From Microthrixaceae bacterium (GTDB lineage: Bacteria; Actinomycetota; Acidimicrobiia; Acidimicrobiales; Acidimicrobilacustridaceae), in contig JAHFUU010000162.1 of the NCBI GenBank assembly GCA_023264915.1, positions 1-6,358 on the forward strand: a stretch of DNA of 6,358 nt. The letters are read 5' to 3'. The first letter of the stretch is position 1. Every line of letters starts with the position of its first letter. A model generated the notes under the pieces. It did not search any database, had not been told where the DNA came from, and saw only the letters and a list, made by a program, of their open reading frames with translations. Of this stretch, positions 5,292-6,358 are shown piece after piece. The translations under genes and the position numbers were made by a program.

Positions 5292-6358
5292 CAGGCCCCG
5301 CGCTCGGCTCGATGGATGTCGCGGCGCGCATCCCTCGCCTTGTCGATCGCCTCGGCGAGGCCGGCCCAGACGGTGAAGAGCTCGACGCCCTGCTCGTGTG
5401 CAGCCTCACCAACATCCGTTACCTGACCGGGTTCACGGGCTCAGCCGCCCTCCTGTTGGTCCACCCCGAGCGGCTGGCGTTCTTGACCGACGGCCGCTAC
5501 CGCGAGCAGTCCTCCGAGCAGCTCGCGGCAGCGCACGTGGACGCGCAGATCGAGGTCTCCAACGACGAGCAGAAGGAGCTGCTGAGCGCGATCGTCACCG
5601 AGCTGGGCGTGAAGGTGCTAGGGCTCGAGTCCGAGCATGTGACCTGGGCACGGCAGCGTTCCTTTGCCGGAGAGTGGTTCGAGGGGATCGACCTCATCCC
5701 CACCAAGGAGGTGGTCGAGGACCTGCGCCTCGTGAAGGATCGCGGCGAGGTCGCTCGCATCTCTGCCGCGGCCGGGATCGCGGACCAGGCTCTGGCGACC
5801 GTGCGCTCGTCGTTGGGCAGCGGCATCACCGAACGCGGGTTTGCGCTCGCGCTCGACACCGAGATGCGCAAGCTCGGTGCGGTGGCACCGTCGTTCGACA
5901 CCATCGTCGCGTCCGGCCCCAACGGCGCACTGCCGCACGCGCAGGCAAGCGAACGGGTCATCTCAGACGGCGATCTGGTCGTGCTGGACTTCGGGGCACT
6001 TGTCGACGGGTACTGCTCGGACATGTCGCGCACGGTCATGGTGGGCAAGCCGTCGGCTGATCAGCAACGGATGCTCGATGTGGTGCGAGAGGCCCAGCGG
6101 GCCGGCGTCGCAGCCGTGCACGACGGCGTTGCGGCCAGAGACGTCGACAAGGCTTGCCGCGAGGTGATCGAGGGCCACGGGTTGGGTGACGCGTTCGTGC
6201 ACTCGACAGGGCACGGTGTGGGCCTCGACATCCACGAGCAGCCTCGGCTGGGTCCCAAGAGCGAGGCTACGCTCAGCGCCGGCAACGTAGTCACCGTCGA
6301 GCCGGGCGTCTACCTTCCCGACCACGGAGGGGTTCGCATCGAGGACACCGTGGTGGTC
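5288..6358 (+). CDS. pepP: Xaa-Pro aminopeptidase/dipeptidase, family M24B (3' partial)
   Basis: The frame is open to the window edge, giving 357 residues; most of the usual length of about 360-380 for the short form is present. The N-terminal creatinase-like domain (about 32-150) contains NIRYLTGFTGSAALLLV and LTDGRYREQ. The C-terminal pita-bread metallopeptidase domain holds all five metal ligands: D234 (VLDFGA), D245 (CSDMSRT), H309 (STGHGVG), E338 (TVEPGVY) and E352 (GVRIEDT), plus substrate-side H217 (LPHA) and H316 (IHE). Such cytosolic enzymes release an N-terminal residue before proline, or split Xaa-Pro dipeptides, with two manganese or cobalt ions. PepP and PepQ cannot be told apart from sequence alone; M. 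tuberculosis has the equivalent gene named pepQ next to efp. The start overlaps the aroQ stop (ATGA), so the two are translationally coupled. By synteny efp would be expected just downstream. Confidence 0.93.
   Translation, partial: MTGPALGSMDVAARIPRLVDRLGEAGPDGEELDALLVCSLTNIRYLTGFTGSAALLLVHPERLAFLTDGRYREQSSEQLAAAHVDAQIEVSNDEQKELLSAIVTELGVKVLGLESEHVTWARQRSFAGEWFEGIDLIPTKEVVEDLRLVKDRGEVARISAAAGIADQALATVRSSLGSGITERGFALALDTEMRKLGAVAPSFDTIVASGPNGALPHAQASERVISDGDLVVLDFGALVDGYCSDMSRTVMVGKPSADQQRMLDVVREAQRAGVAAVHDGVAARDVDKACREVIEGHGLGDAFVHSTGHGVGLDIHEQPRLGPKSEATLSAGNVVTVEPGVYLPDHGGVRIEDTVVV

Noticed and set aside
5398..6060. 220-codon + strand frame starting MQPHQHPLPD
   Set aside because: Arg/Gly/Ala-rich shadow in another frame of the M24 peptidase, whose own frame carries all five metal ligands.

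Overview
The window is high-GC DNA (roughly two thirds G+C, strong G/C preference at third codon positions), with every convincing gene on the + strand. The order prepilin peptidase - aroC - aroK - aroB - aroQ - M24 proline peptidase matches the chromosomal aro cluster of Actinobacteria. As I recall it, Mycobacterium tuberculosis has aroE - A24 peptidase - ... - aroC - aroK - aroB - aroQ - pepQ - efp - nusB. I infer an actinobacterial chromosome, genus unknown. I see no sign of a phage, plasmid, IS element, CRISPR array, tRNA or rRNA.

Layout. Bases 3-44 hold the last codons of an unidentified upstream gene. Bases 112-852 and 896-1594 encode two tandem, diverged A24 prepilin peptidases; both keep the two catalytic aspartates and lack the cysteine zinc loop. 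A 147-bp gap (1595-1741) holds a 12-bp tandem repeat, a GC-rich hairpin and a -10-like hexamer six bases before the aroC start, which suggests a leaderless aroC transcript. Then come aroC (1742-3019), aroK (3024-3581), aroB (3652-4704), aroQ (4701-5291) and an M24B Xaa-Pro peptidase (5288 to the right edge, only the last part missing).

How they work together. AroB makes 3-dehydroquinate, AroQ dehydrates it to 3-dehydroshikimate, AroK phosphorylates shikimate and AroC makes chorismate. Four of the seven chorismate-pathway steps are therefore encoded side by side, with the DAHP synthase, AroE and AroA steps lying elsewhere. The peptidase is coupled to aroQ by an ATGA overlap and is probably a housekeeping passenger.

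No new defence or mobile system is visible; this is largely a core metabolic operon. The points worth a second look are: (1) every ATG start in the window sits in an ATGA that also ends an upstream reading frame, and three gaps are bridged by mini-ORFs that overlap the flanking stop and start codons; (2) AroQ has an acidic N-terminal extension built from eleven in-frame 9-bp repeats; (3) AroC has a Gly/Thr/Ala low-complexity tail; (4) the prepilin peptidase is doubled; (5) the aroC start looks leaderless.
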